NCBI RefSeq assembly: GCF_002056795.1
Contig: NZ_CP020104.1
Location: 4,041,001-4,105,000 of the forward strand
Direction of reading: 5' to 3'
DNA from: Spirosoma aerolatum
Lineage (GTDB): Bacteria > Bacteroidota > Bacteroidia > Cytophagales > Spirosomataceae
DNA: 64,000 bases
Positions 27,381 to 36,606 of the stretch are shown here, in pieces (positions within the stretch are counted from its first letter, which is position 1; every line of letters starts with the position of its first letter). The notes under the pieces are model-generated. The model saw nothing but the letters and a program-made list of their open reading frames with translations, was not told the origin of the DNA and made no database searches. A program made the translations under genes and the position numbers.

Positions 27381-28942
27381 TGCTTTATGGGTAGGATCAG
27401 GATAAAACTGGCACCCTCATCGACTCGGCTACGGGCTGAAATCAGACCATGATGTTTATCTATATTCTTTTTTGCGATGGCCAGTCCAATGCCGGTTCCT
27501 TCAAAGGCGGTTCGATTGTGTAGTCGCTGAAAAATAATGAAGATGCGTTTCAGGAATCTCTCATCAAACCCAATGCCATTATCGGTAAACGTAATTCGGC
27601 AAAAGGGTCCCTCGGGCGATGGGTCTGCGTCGATATCTTTTGTTGCCACCCGCTCTGACCGAATATGAATGATGGGTGGCTGGTCGGGTTTTGTAAACTT
27701 GAGCGCATTACTCAGTAAATTTTGAAAAACCTGCCGGAGCCGCATCGGAATCGCATCCAGCACAGGCAGGGGATCAATGAAAATTGTGGCACCTTTCCGA
27801 TTGATCTGGTCATCAAAGTCAAGCAAAAGCTCCTGAATCAACCCATTCAGATCGGTCGACTGAAACGGTTCCGGTTCCGAAAGCTGGGAATACGTAAGCA
27901 GGTCTTTAATCAATTCAGCCATCCGGGCCGACGATCGAATCGACCGATCCAGGTACAGCACGGCTTCGGGGTTATCTTTCAGGAACCGCTCCCGGATAGT
28001 GTCGTTCAGTAACTGAATTTTTCGTAATGGCTCTTTCAGGTCATGCGAAACTACCCAGGTAAACTGTTGTAGTTCATGATTGGTCTGCTCCAGTTCGGTA
28101 TTTTTCAGTAGCAGTTCACTCGTTCGCAGATTGACCTGTTGTTCCAGCAATTCGGCGGTCTGTTTCTGTGGATGAATATCGGTAAACGTGCCAATCCAAC
28201 GAACCCGGCCGCCATCACGCACAATGGGAATAATACGTAAAAGATGGTAGCGATAGGATTCCATTCCTAGTTCCTGCAACCGGACTTCACGTGTAAATTC
28301 TTCCCCCTGCTCCAATGCCTGATGCCAGTCATTACAAACGCTTGCGTCGTCGGGATGCATCGTTGGGAAGGTATTTGCATCAGCCGAATAGCGAAACCAG
28401 TGCTCGTTTACATATTCTATAATGCCATCGGGTTTAATCGTAAACGCCATCTGGGGCAAGGAAGCCAGTACAGCCTGTAACTCCTGCATACGCTTGGCAA
28501 GCTCTTCCTGCGCCTGCTTACGTACATTAACTTCTTTGCGAAGCGAATCCTGAGCAGCCCGTAATTCGTGCTGTTGCTGATAGAGTTTATCCAGCGTTTT
28601 CACTTTCAGAACCAGAATATCTGGATCTACGGGCTTAGTGAGGTAGTCTATTCCCCCCGATGTATAGCCTTTGGTGATAAATCGCTTTTCGGTATTGACT
28701 GCCGAAAGAAAGATAATAGACGAATCGCGTGCTTTACTAAAGCCAGAGATAGCATTAGCCACCTCAAAGCCATCCATACCGGGCATCTGCACATCCAGAA
28801 TGATGACGGAGTAGTCGGTTTTCAGTATCTTTTTAAGGGCTTCTTCACCCGATTCGGCGGTGTCGACCGAAAAACGATGCAGTTCCAGAATTTTTTTCAG
28901 GGGAATTATATTCTCTGGCCTGTCATCAACGATAAGAATCAT
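27374..28942 (-). CDS. hybrid histidine kinase, REC-PAS-HisKA-HATPase
   Basis: 522 residues, no membrane segment. The receiver is N-terminal (1-120, ILIVDDRPEN, VIILDVQMPGMDGFE). A coiled coil leads to a PAS domain (~160-275, MAFTIKPDGIIEYVNEHWF). HisKA has WVVSHDLKEPLRKI, the phytochrome-type H box, and HATPase_c ends with GTGIGLAIAKK. This order lets the receiver control its own kinase, so it probably takes phosphate from another kinase in the block. Its stop codon lies in a hairpin repeat. Confidence 0.92.
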   Translation of the reverse strand: MILIVDDRPENIIPLKKILELHRFSVDTAESGEEALKKILKTDYSVIILDVQMPGMDGFEVANAISGFSKARDSSIIFLSAVNTEKRFITKGYTSGGIDYLTKPVDPDILVLKVKTLDKLYQQQHELRAAQDSLRKEVNVRKQAQEELAKRMQELQAVLASLPQMAFTIKPDGIIEYVNEHWFRYSADANTFPTMHPDDASVCNDWHQALEQGEEFTREVRLQELGMESYRYHLLRIIPIVRDGGRVRWIGTFTDIHPQKQTAELLEQQVNLRTSELLLKNTELEQTNHELQQFTWVVSHDLKEPLRKIQLLNDTIRERFLKDNPEAVLYLDRSIRSSARMAELIKDLLTYSQLSEPEPFQSTDLNGLIQELLLDFDDQINRKGATIFIDPLPVLDAIPMRLRQVFQNLLSNALKFTKPDQPPIIHIRSERVATKDIDADPSPEGPFCRITFTDNGIGFDERFLKRIFIIFQRLHNRTAFEGTGIGLAIAKKNIDKHHGLISARSRVDEGASFILILPIKQV

Positions 28943-29290
28943 GAAAGTTTACTGGTTAAAACGCTGAGGCTAAGCAACATTCAAAACAAGTATATACACT
29001 AGATTTAAAATATTACAAACCCACCCTACCCAATGATTGTTTCGAAAATTGTCGGTGAAGATAGAACAGGGAAGGCCGTGCTTCCAAATTCATTTAGCGT
29101 ATGCCCCCAAAGTGAACGATCATCCGTAAACGAGCACCCTATTAGTAGTCAGACCCTTACAAATCGGTTAATTACAACTTCTCTTCAGCAACCACTCCCT
29201 CACTAGTAAGAGCTGAGGCTAACCTTGCTCTGACAAACTGGTTTTACCACAGAATTCATCCCTCCCATCATCACAGGTAGTCTCTAGTAC
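28943..29290. other. divergent intergenic region
   Basis: 348 nt between the REC-PAS kinase (minus) and the GH2 gene (plus). Apart from the kinase promoter candidate at 28987-29018 nothing definite is seen; TAACCTTG (29219-29226) is a weak -7-like box for GH2. Confidence 0.4.
28987..29018 (-). promoter_or_regulatory. possible promoter of the kinase-che operon
   Basis: Minus-strand TATACTTG (28994-28987, 7 of 8 to TAnnTTTG) with TTG at 29018-29016, 21 nt upstream. Transcription would begin about 40 nt before the kinase ATG at 28942. Confidence 0.35.
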
Positions 29291-31129
29291 ATGGAAACCA
29301 AACATCCGAACACGAGTTTTTCGGCCAGCCGTCCCGAAACGGCAGTTGGCTCCGAAGAAGAAAATCTACTTCCCCGTGCGGTTCTTCGGCCTAATAATTA
29401 CGTACTGCTCGATGGAGACTGGCAGTTTGCGCTGGACCCCGAGGATCGTGGCCTAGTCGACCAATGGTATGTGGGGCATCATTTCGACGGAATAGCGCAC
29501 TGGCCCGGTTCAATTGAAGATCATTTGGCGCAGGCCAAAGGCTTAAGTCTTCCGGCCTCCTGGAATGATAAGGTCATAGCCTGGTATGAACGTGAATTCA
29601 CGTTGCCTACCCGAACCGAGCCCCATTCCCGCTCCATGATTCAATTGACGTTTGGTGCCTGTGGGTATGAAACCCGAGTGTGGCTTAACGGCTTTTTATT
29701 ACGCACCATCGAAAATGAAGACATACACTTTGGCGAGTATACGTCTTTTTCTTACGAATTGCCGGAAGAACACCTTCGCACAAACAACCGCCTGACGGTT
29801 CGGATTGCCGATACGCTGGATGCCGAAATTCCACGGGGTAAACAGGAGTCGCATGTGTATAAGCGCGGGGGAATCTGGTATCAAACCTACACGGGTGCCG
29901 TACGTAGTATCTGGCTGGAAACCGTCGAACGGAATCGCTTGCGCTCACGAGTTGGTGTAGTGAGTGAAGTAGAAGATCGGCTGGTCCGATTCAGTATTAC
30001 CACCCGCATTCATGATCCGGGCGATTATCGGGTACGCCTGGCCGTTTACGACCTGCAAGCCACCGAGCCAATGGCCAGCGCCGAATTTCCTTTGCGGCTC
30101 GAAGCTGGTCAGAAACAACAACGGCTGGTACTGGATATAGAAGGTGCCGAGTTATGGTCACCCGCTTCTCCCCGACGTTATAAATTGATTGCCCAACTGA
30201 TTGACTCCGACGGCTATGTTGCTCAGATTGAAAGCCTGTTTGGTCTCCGCAAGATTGAGGCCCGAGGCCGAAAGATTTACTTAAACAACGAATCGATTTA
30301 CCTGGATGGAATTCTGTACCAACCCGGCACAGCCACCTACGAGGAGATGAAGCAGCATATGCTGGCCATGAAAGAACTGGGTTGTAATCTGGTCCGGGTG
30401 CACATTGCCGGAGTTGACCCGCGCATTTATAACCTGGCCGACAAACTGGGGCTTTTACTGTGGGTGGAAGTCCCCAGTCCACATAGTTCAACGGCTCGAA
30501 GCCGCCAGAACCACCGGGCCGAACTGCTCCGCATGGTGTCACTTATCAGTTCACATCCGTCGGTGGTGATCTGGAGTCTTTACAATGAGGATTGGGGGGC
30601 TCAGGATATAGCCAGCAATGCCGAAACCCGGCAATACATCATGGACATGTACCATTACATGAAGCTGGCTTATCCACAATACCTTATCGTCGATAATGAT
30701 GGCTGGCATCATATTTCGTTTGAAGGCCGACTAAAGTCGGACCTGTTGACGGCGCACCTGTATACACCCGACCTGACGGACTGGCGGACTCTGCTTGATC
30801 GGCTCAGTGCCGGTGAACTTACCGGGGTGGCCGCCTTTCCACTGGTGGTTGGCGACCCGTTTTTTTACCGTCGACAGGTGCCCTTACTGGTGAGTGAATG
30901 GGGTGGCTTCGGCTTTGTGAACTACGGTGGCCCGGCTACCTCCAGCGATCGGGCAGAGACCATCCGGCTCTTTAAGCAGGCCTTACAACAGTATCCGATC
31001 GCAGGCGATATTTATACCCAGGCCACCAATATCGAGGAGGAACAGAATGGATTGATGGATGTAAAAACAGGCGATTTATGGGTACCCCCTGGCCTGCTCC
31101 GGTCAGCCCCTAAGCCGGAGTCGGAGTAA
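29291..31129 (+). CDS. glycoside hydrolase family 2 enzyme
   Basis: 612 residues, no signal peptide. A jelly-roll sugar-binding domain (~20-205, WYEREFTLP, RTNNRLTVRIADT), an immunoglobulin-like domain (~210-310) and the TIM barrel (~320-605). SLYNEDW carries acid/base Glu433 and VSEWGGFG the nucleophile Glu536. The family includes beta-galactosidases, beta-glucuronidases and beta-mannosidases; the fine specificity cannot be read. It is a single-gene unit. Confidence 0.9.
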   Translation: METKHPNTSFSASRPETAVGSEEENLLPRAVLRPNNYVLLDGDWQFALDPEDRGLVDQWYVGHHFDGIAHWPGSIEDHLAQAKGLSLPASWNDKVIAWYEREFTLPTRTEPHSRSMIQLTFGACGYETRVWLNGFLLRTIENEDIHFGEYTSFSYELPEEHLRTNNRLTVRIADTLDAEIPRGKQESHVYKRGGIWYQTYTGAVRSIWLETVERNRLRSRVGVVSEVEDRLVRFSITTRIHDPGDYRVRLAVYDLQATEPMASAEFPLRLEAGQKQQRLVLDIEGAELWSPASPRRYKLIAQLIDSDGYVAQIESLFGLRKIEARGRKIYLNNESIYLDGILYQPGTATYEEMKQHMLAMKELGCNLVRVHIAGVDPRIYNLADKLGLLLWVEVPSPHSSTARSRQNHRAELLRMVSLISSHPSVVIWSLYNEDWGAQDIASNAETRQYIMDMYHYMKLAYPQYLIVDNDGWHHISFEGRLKSDLLTAHLYTPDLTDWRTLLDRLSAGELTGVAAFPLVVGDPFFYRRQVPLLVSEWGGFGFVNYGGPATSSDRAETIRLFKQALQQYPIAGDIYTQATNIEEEQNGLMDVKTGDLWVPPGLLRSAPKPESE

Positions 31130-31504
31130 GCTCCCGCGGGTTAAATGGGCATAGTAAATCGCTGACAAACACTCGTAGCAGCAGCTTACCGAACGCTTGT
31201 ATAAATCCTCCCTTTGCTCCCTACCCAAATGGCGTGATTTGGGTTGACCGTTAGCTGTTCTAGCCACCGAAACAGCTTTCCCGTCCCCAGGCATCACCAT
31301 AATTTGGATCAGATCGGTTGATACGAAATTTGACGACTAGCTCCACGCTATATGAATCAACTCAGTTCAGCCGTTTCCAGTTCTTCCTGTTTAATCGTCG
31401 AATAGGGAACGGCGCTCAACCGATGACGTACGAGCAATAAACGCCGTCGGGATATGGGGAGTCGGGTCTGATTGCTCATGATCAGATACGAGGGTAACCG
31501 CTGG
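31130..31504. other. intergenic region between convergent GH2 and murF-alr
   Basis: 375 nt. The only coding candidate is the 40-codon minus-strand frame at 31357-31479. A 65-codon minus frame over 31103-31300 has no convincing composition and is not called. No hairpin repeat is visible. Confidence 0.4.
31357..31479 (-). CDS. possible 40-residue basic protein
   Basis: ATG 31479 to TGA 31357. It has a basic first half (SRRRLLLVRHR) and an acidic end (KQEELETAEL). It starts 26 nt past the murF-alr stop on the same strand, so it could be the tail of that transcript. There is no recognised family; it may be chance. Confidence 0.25.
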   Translation of the reverse strand: MSNQTRLPISRRRLLLVRHRLSAVPYSTIKQEELETAELS

Positions 31505-34030
31505 TTAGTTTCCTTCTTTAAAGAACACCCGCTTGACCCGCTCGCTAATCCCTGTCAGGATTTCGTAGGGAATCGTTTCGATAGACCGGGCAAGGTCGGT
31601 AATAGGGAGTTCAACACCAAAGATCGTGACCTCATCGCCTTCGTTTGCCTGCGCCTTCGTTACGTCGATCATGGTCATATCCATACACACATTGCCAACC
31701 GTTGGGCAGCGGGTGCCGTTCACCCACACTTCTCCCCTTCCATTGCCCAGCCGTCGGTCAAATCCGTCGGCATAACCAATGGCAATAGTGGCAATCCGGG
31801 CATCGTGATCCAGTACGCCACGTCGGCTATACCCGATTGACTCGCCCGCCCGCACGGTTTTGATCTGACTAATTACCGACCGCAACGTTCCCACGGTCTG
31901 CAAGGCCGATTGATCGATACCACTTGCTTCAACCCCGTACAGGCCAATGCCCAGCCGTATCATATCCAGCCGATAATCGGGGAAGCGAACAATGCCTGCT
32001 GAATTGAGCAGATGGCGGGTCGGTCGATAGCCCAATTCGGCTTCCAGGGCGTTGGTACAGCGCAAAAAGGTTTCGTATTGCTGCTTTGAAAACGAATTGA
32101 ACTGGGCATCGTCCGACCCTACTAAATGACTGAATACGGTGGCCACCCGCATGGCCGGATGTTGCCGAATATACTGGGCAACGATGGGTATCTCCTCCTC
32201 CAGAAACCCAAGTCGGTGCATTCCTGTGTCGATTTTCAGGTGCAGGGAGCCGGGAGCCAGGCGCCGGGCGGGGACAGTTTTAGACAGTATTTCATGTTCT
32301 TGGCTCCTGGTTTCCGGTTCCACGCTCCTGCCTACAAAAGCGCCCCACTCCCGCAACAGACGCATACTGTAGATTTCGGGTTCAAGCTGGTATTCGAGCA
32401 AAGTTGAAAAGGTTTCGGGAGCCGGATTCATGACCATTATGGGTAGATGTACGCCATGTTGCCGGAGTGTTACGCCTTCATCGGCATAGGCTACGCCGAG
32501 GTAATCGACCCGGTGAAACTGAAGCAGTTGGGCCACTTCTGCACTACCGCTACCATACGCAAACGCCTTTACCATAACCATAATTTTCGTATCGGCCCCT
32601 ACCTTTTCCCGATAATAATTCAGGTTATGCGTTAAGGCATCCAGATTTATTTGAAGCACAGTTCCATGTACTTTCCGCTCCAGCCGGGCTACGATTCGTT
32701 CGAACGAGAACGGTCTGGCTCCTTTTACCAATACAGTGCTGTCGCGCAGGTTATAAAAGGGAAACTGATTCAGAAATGCTTCCGTATCTGGGTAAAACAG
32801 GCTATTATCGGAAAAAAAGTGTGCGTTTCGGCTCACCACAGGACCAATACCAACAAATTGAGCGATATCGTGAATCTGCATCAGATTCCCAACCAGTGCA
32901 TAGAGTTCATCCTCTGGTTGGCCCGACTGCAATACATCCGACAAAATAACCACCCGGCGATCACGTGGATTTTGCTGATTCAGAAAACGAAGGGCCAGTT
33001 TTAGCCCGGCTACGTCATTGTTGTATGAGTCGTCGATCAGGATGCTGTTGTTGATGCCCTCTTTCTGCTCCAGACGCATCGACACGGGCCGGAGTCGATT
33101 TAGACGGCTTTGTAGTTCATCGGTCGACCAGGGCCGCAACACTAGCATCGTAACCAGACAATGAATCAGGTTTTCGACCGAAGCCGGATCAGTAAACGGT
33201 AATTTCAGCGGATAGGTCTGTCCATCTTTTGTCAACCGTAACTGATCCCCCTGAACAGCTACCTGGCAGATCGCTTTACGCCCCGTCAACGACCAGGTAA
33301 TCAGCCGCATATCTGGATTAACAGCCTTGAGAAGCAGGTTTATCTCCTCGTCAATTTCCGTATAATCAGTCGAATAGATCAGGGTATCGGCATGGATAAA
33401 CAGCCGAAGTTTCTCGGCTATTTTCTGTTTCCGGGTTCGGAACCCTTCATCATGTGCCGTTCCGACATTGGTAAAGATGCCAATCGTTGGGTGGATAATG
33501 GCTTCCAGCGCCTTCATTTCGTGCGCTTTGGAAATCCCCGCTTCAAAAATACCGATGGTATGATTGTCGGCCAATTCATGCACCGACAGGGGTACACCCA
33601 GCTGGGAGTTATAACTCTTGGGACTTTTGGCAACGACAAACCCCCGATTCGATGCACTACCTTCCAGCAATTGAGCCAGCCACTCTTTCACGATGGTTTT
33701 GCCGTTGCTGCCCGTTATGCCGATAATGGGTATATGAAACTGCCGTCGATGTTCGGCTGCCAGCGTTTGTATTGTTTGCAGACTGCTATCCACCTCCACA
33801 AACGTTGCATCAGTGTACGCGAGCCATTCGGCCCGGCGCTCCGGTGTCAATGCCGACCGCTCGACGACAAACTGACGAATACCCTTCCGGTACAACTCAC
33901 CGATGTAATCATGCCCGTTGTGATGTTCGCCCTGGATCGCAAAAAACACAGCATCTTCAGTGTTGCCCGTCACCTGCCGCGAATCGGTCAGCCACTGTTT
34001 ATTGGTTAATTGAAATAACTTCGTTTTCAT
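31505..34030 (-). CDS. bifunctional MurF (UDP-MurNAc-tripeptide:D-Ala-D-Ala ligase) / alanine racemase
   Basis: 841 residues from ATG 34030; the upstream TTG at 34066 is rejected. Residues ~1-455 are MurF with the ATP loop GITGSNGKT near 110. Residues ~460-841 are a fold-III alanine racemase: VKAFAYGSG with PLP-binding Lys488, a GIGLYG stretch and GYADGFDR. Racemase makes D-Ala and MurF adds D-Ala-D-Ala to the peptidoglycan precursor, so both ends of one branch are joined. This fusion is characteristic of Bacteroidota. Both active sites look intact. Confidence 0.93.
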   Translation of the reverse strand: MKTKLFQLTNKQWLTDSRQVTGNTEDAVFFAIQGEHHNGHDYIGELYRKGIRQFVVERSALTPERRAEWLAYTDATFVEVDSSLQTIQTLAAEHRRQFHIPIIGITGSNGKTIVKEWLAQLLEGSASNRGFVVAKSPKSYNSQLGVPLSVHELADNHTIGIFEAGISKAHEMKALEAIIHPTIGIFTNVGTAHDEGFRTRKQKIAEKLRLFIHADTLIYSTDYTEIDEEINLLLKAVNPDMRLITWSLTGRKAICQVAVQGDQLRLTKDGQTYPLKLPFTDPASVENLIHCLVTMLVLRPWSTDELQSRLNRLRPVSMRLEQKEGINNSILIDDSYNNDVAGLKLALRFLNQQNPRDRRVVILSDVLQSGQPEDELYALVGNLMQIHDIAQFVGIGPVVSRNAHFFSDNSLFYPDTEAFLNQFPFYNLRDSTVLVKGARPFSFERIVARLERKVHGTVLQINLDALTHNLNYYREKVGADTKIMVMVKAFAYGSGSAEVAQLLQFHRVDYLGVAYADEGVTLRQHGVHLPIMVMNPAPETFSTLLEYQLEPEIYSMRLLREWGAFVGRSVEPETRSQEHEILSKTVPARRLAPGSLHLKIDTGMHRLGFLEEEIPIVAQYIRQHPAMRVATVFSHLVGSDDAQFNSFSKQQYETFLRCTNALEAELGYRPTRHLLNSAGIVRFPDYRLDMIRLGIGLYGVEASGIDQSALQTVGTLRSVISQIKTVRAGESIGYSRRGVLDHDARIATIAIGYADGFDRRLGNGRGEVWVNGTRCPTVGNVCMDMTMIDVTKAQANEGDEVTIFGVELPITDLARSIETIPYEILTGISERVKRVFFKEGN

Positions 34031-34131
34031 ACTTTTTACTACTTCTCCATCATCCGGCCGAGCCAAATCAGCCTATGCATTTCAACAAAAGACGACCGAA
34101 TGACGATCAATGAACTCAAAATAACTAGTAC

Positions 34132-35286
34132 CTACATCCAGCCTCGGCGTCGGAAATAGACGATCATACCTACTGTTACAGCTCCCATTACCCCCCACAC
34201 CACAAAATAGCCATTCTTCGTGTGTAGCTCAGGTATGTTGTCAAAATTCATCCCATACACGCCTACAATGAACGTCAGGGGCATAAAAATCGCTGAAAAA
34301 ATAGTCAGTGTTTTCATGACTGAGTTCATGCGATTACTGACGATGGAGTAATACACATCCATCATGCCCGAAATCAGTTCGCGGTACGAATCCAGGGTTT
34401 CAATGACCTGGTTCATGTGGTCGGCCAGGTCGCGCAGATAGGGTAATGTATTATGCTGAATCAGGTCTGACTCTTCCCGCAGCAAGGTATTGACAATATC
34501 CCGTACGGGGTAGATGGTCCGCCGAATAACCGAAAGTTCGCGTTTGAGCGTGTACAGAAAAGCCAATGTTTGCTGCGTAACCCGCTCCTGCACAAGCTGT
34601 TCCTCCAGTTCGTCCATTTTTTCCCCAATCCGTTCGGTAATCAGAAAATAATGGTCAACGATTACGTCCATCAGTGCATAGAGCAGGTAATCGGCCCCGT
34701 TACGACGGGTTTTGCCAGACGAGGCTTTGATCCGGTTGATGACCGGTTCAAAAATGTCTTTGGTTCGTTCTTCCTGAAACGAAATCAGGTAATTTTTGCC
34801 CAGCACCAGACTCACATGTTCGACATCGATTTCCTGCTTTTGCCGACTATGGTGCAGCATCTTAATCGTCACAAATACAACCGGGCTGACTGGACTATTC
34901 AGTTTTACTCCATCGCTGGTTTGCTTGTCACCATTGCCATCGCCGTTCGCAGACTGTGCATCGTAGGTATCGATTTTAGGTTTCTGATCGGTGTTCAGTA
35001 CATCTTCAAGCAACAAGGGATGCAAATGATACTGATGCCCCAACGCGGCCACGACCTTAGGCTCATGAATGCCGTCAACATCGATCCAGTTTACATAAGG
35101 CGTTGACAAACCCGGCAGTCGACAGGCGCTTAGCTTGCTGCGTTCATCGATCTGATAGTCAGTAGCATTGTATTCGATCCGCTTAATTTTGGTCGCGTGT
35201 TCAATGTCAACGCCCACATAGGTAAGCGTTCCCGGTGATGTGCCCAGCAGTTTCTCCGCTGAGCGGTTGCGTCGACGTTTCGACAT
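34132..35286 (-). CDS. corA: CorA-type magnesium/cobalt transporter
   Basis: 384 residues. A long soluble N-terminal funnel domain, then two C-terminal helices with the filter VYGMNFDNIPE between them (GMN motif), ending in basic YFRRRGWM. Forms a pentameric inner-membrane channel for Mg2+. A non-conserved acidic/Asn-rich insertion (DAQSANGDGNGDKQTS, about residue 107-122) sits in the funnel domain. It has its own promoter candidate at 35332-35364. Confidence 0.93.
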   Translation of the reverse strand: MSKRRRNRSAEKLLGTSPGTLTYVGVDIEHATKIKRIEYNATDYQIDERSKLSACRLPGLSTPYVNWIDVDGIHEPKVVAALGHQYHLHPLLLEDVLNTDQKPKIDTYDAQSANGDGNGDKQTSDGVKLNSPVSPVVFVTIKMLHHSRQKQEIDVEHVSLVLGKNYLISFQEERTKDIFEPVINRIKASSGKTRRNGADYLLYALMDVIVDHYFLITERIGEKMDELEEQLVQERVTQQTLAFLYTLKRELSVIRRTIYPVRDIVNTLLREESDLIQHNTLPYLRDLADHMNQVIETLDSYRELISGMMDVYYSIVSNRMNSVMKTLTIFSAIFMPLTFIVGVYGMNFDNIPELHTKNGYFVVWGVMGAVTVGMIVYFRRRGWM

Positions 35287-35331
35287 AGATTATTCAGACA
35301 GCCACCCCAACGGTCAGCTTTATTTTGGTGT

Positions 35332-35364
35332 CAAAGATAAACCAACTACTCGCTGCGTTGTCAA
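35332..35364 (-). promoter_or_regulatory. promoter of corA
   Basis: Minus-strand TATCTTTG (35339-35332), a full match to TAnnTTTG, with TTG at 35364-35362, 22 nt upstream. It gives a leader of about 40 nt before the corA ATG. Confidence 0.55.
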
Positions 35365-35391
35365 CTGTTCAAAAAATCGTATCTTACCTGT

Positions 35392-36588
35392 ATGTTCCGC
35401 CTGGTTCTACTCCTCTTTTTAGGCCCTTTGCTCTTCTTCGCTTGTAGCAGCGGGCAAACGGCCTTACGCCACGGTCATTACGATCTGGCCGTGAAACGAG
35501 CCTCGTATCGGCTTCAACAAGGCTCCGGCCTGACGAAACGAGGTCATCGACTGGCCGCTGATGTGATCAAACAGGCGTTTGTTCGGGCGTATGAAGCGCA
35601 TCAGTCTGCCATCAGGAAGCTGTCGACGACGGGCGATACCGATTCGTTCCGCTGGGAAAAGGTCTTCCGGGAATATGAGCAACTTCAGTCCCTGACCGAC
35701 AATGCCCGTCGTGCCTATGATTCATCCTGTACGACCTGTGCCGACTGGCTGGCCTCCTATCCCGCTTCGTATCAGGACCGCCAGCAGGATACGCGCCAAC
35801 TAGCAGCCGCCGACCGCTATGACGTAGCCGAACAGGCGTTTGCTTACCGGGAAGAGAATCGATTAGCCGCTAAAGATGCGTACCAGAATTACCTGAAAGC
35901 CATCGACTGGGTGCCTGACTATCGCCAGGCAAAGGCCAAAGCAGCCGAAGCCTTCGAGTTTGCAATTCTTCGGGTTGTTGTTGAACCACTAGGCCCCACG
36001 CGCGAACTGGATCGATCGGACAATCAGGAATTACAGTCCTTAATCTTGCGAAAGATTCGCCAGAACACGAGGCCGTCGACCTTCGTGCGACTGTATCCAA
36101 TAGAAGGAACGAGCGGAGAACCCATTTTGGGCGATGGTTTCCCAATCCATCAGGCGGTGCAGATGCAGGTAACCGATTATATGCCGTATCGCGAAGCCGT
36201 CACCTCATCGTCGGCCACCGTGTATAGCAACCAGTTGTATAAAGTGGGCGAGAAAAAAATCAACGACTCGACCAAAGTTGACATCATGCAGAAAGTCAGC
36301 GGAACGTTAACAACCTACCTACGAACGATTACCGCTGGCCTTACACTACAGATGCGTGTCATCGATACGCAGACGGGAAAGGTGATCTGGGATGACCCCA
36401 TAAGTGAAAGCCAGAGCTGGCAAACGGAATGGCAGACGTTTACGGGCGACAATCGGGCACTGAATGGAGAGTCGTTGAAATCGGCGAGCCTCTTATCCCC
36501 TTCCCGATGGCAACTCTACAGCAACATGCGCGACGAGTTGGTCGACGATGTTGTCCGCCGATTACGCACTCATTACCAGCGAGACTGA
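35392..36588 (+). CDS. lipoprotein of unknown function
   Basis: 398 residues. The signal ends in LLFFAC, making Cys18 the lipidated residue. The first ~170 residues are helical and TPR-like (RHGHYDLAVKRASYRLQQG; AAKDAYQNYLKAIDWVPDYRQA). The second half is beta-rich with MRVIDTQTGKVIWDDPI, a pattern also seen in CsgG-like or OmpA-associated lipoproteins, but I cannot place it in a named family. Divergent from corA, 105 nt apart. Confidence 0.78.
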   Translation: MFRLVLLLFLGPLLFFACSSGQTALRHGHYDLAVKRASYRLQQGSGLTKRGHRLAADVIKQAFVRAYEAHQSAIRKLSTTGDTDSFRWEKVFREYEQLQSLTDNARRAYDSSCTTCADWLASYPASYQDRQQDTRQLAAADRYDVAEQAFAYREENRLAAKDAYQNYLKAIDWVPDYRQAKAKAAEAFEFAILRVVVEPLGPTRELDRSDNQELQSLILRKIRQNTRPSTFVRLYPIEGTSGEPILGDGFPIHQAVQMQVTDYMPYREAVTSSSATVYSNQLYKVGEKKINDSTKVDIMQKVSGTLTTYLRTITAGLTLQMRVIDTQTGKVIWDDPISESQSWQTEWQTFTGDNRALNGESLKSASLLSPSRWQLYSNMRDELVDDVVRRLRTHYQRD

Positions 36589-36606
36589 TTGCGCTACCCG
36601 GTCTCA

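Noticed and set aside
31103..31300. 65-codon minus-strand frame
   Set aside because: Overlaps the end of the GH2 gene, has no start context or domain, and its composition is unlike its neighbours.
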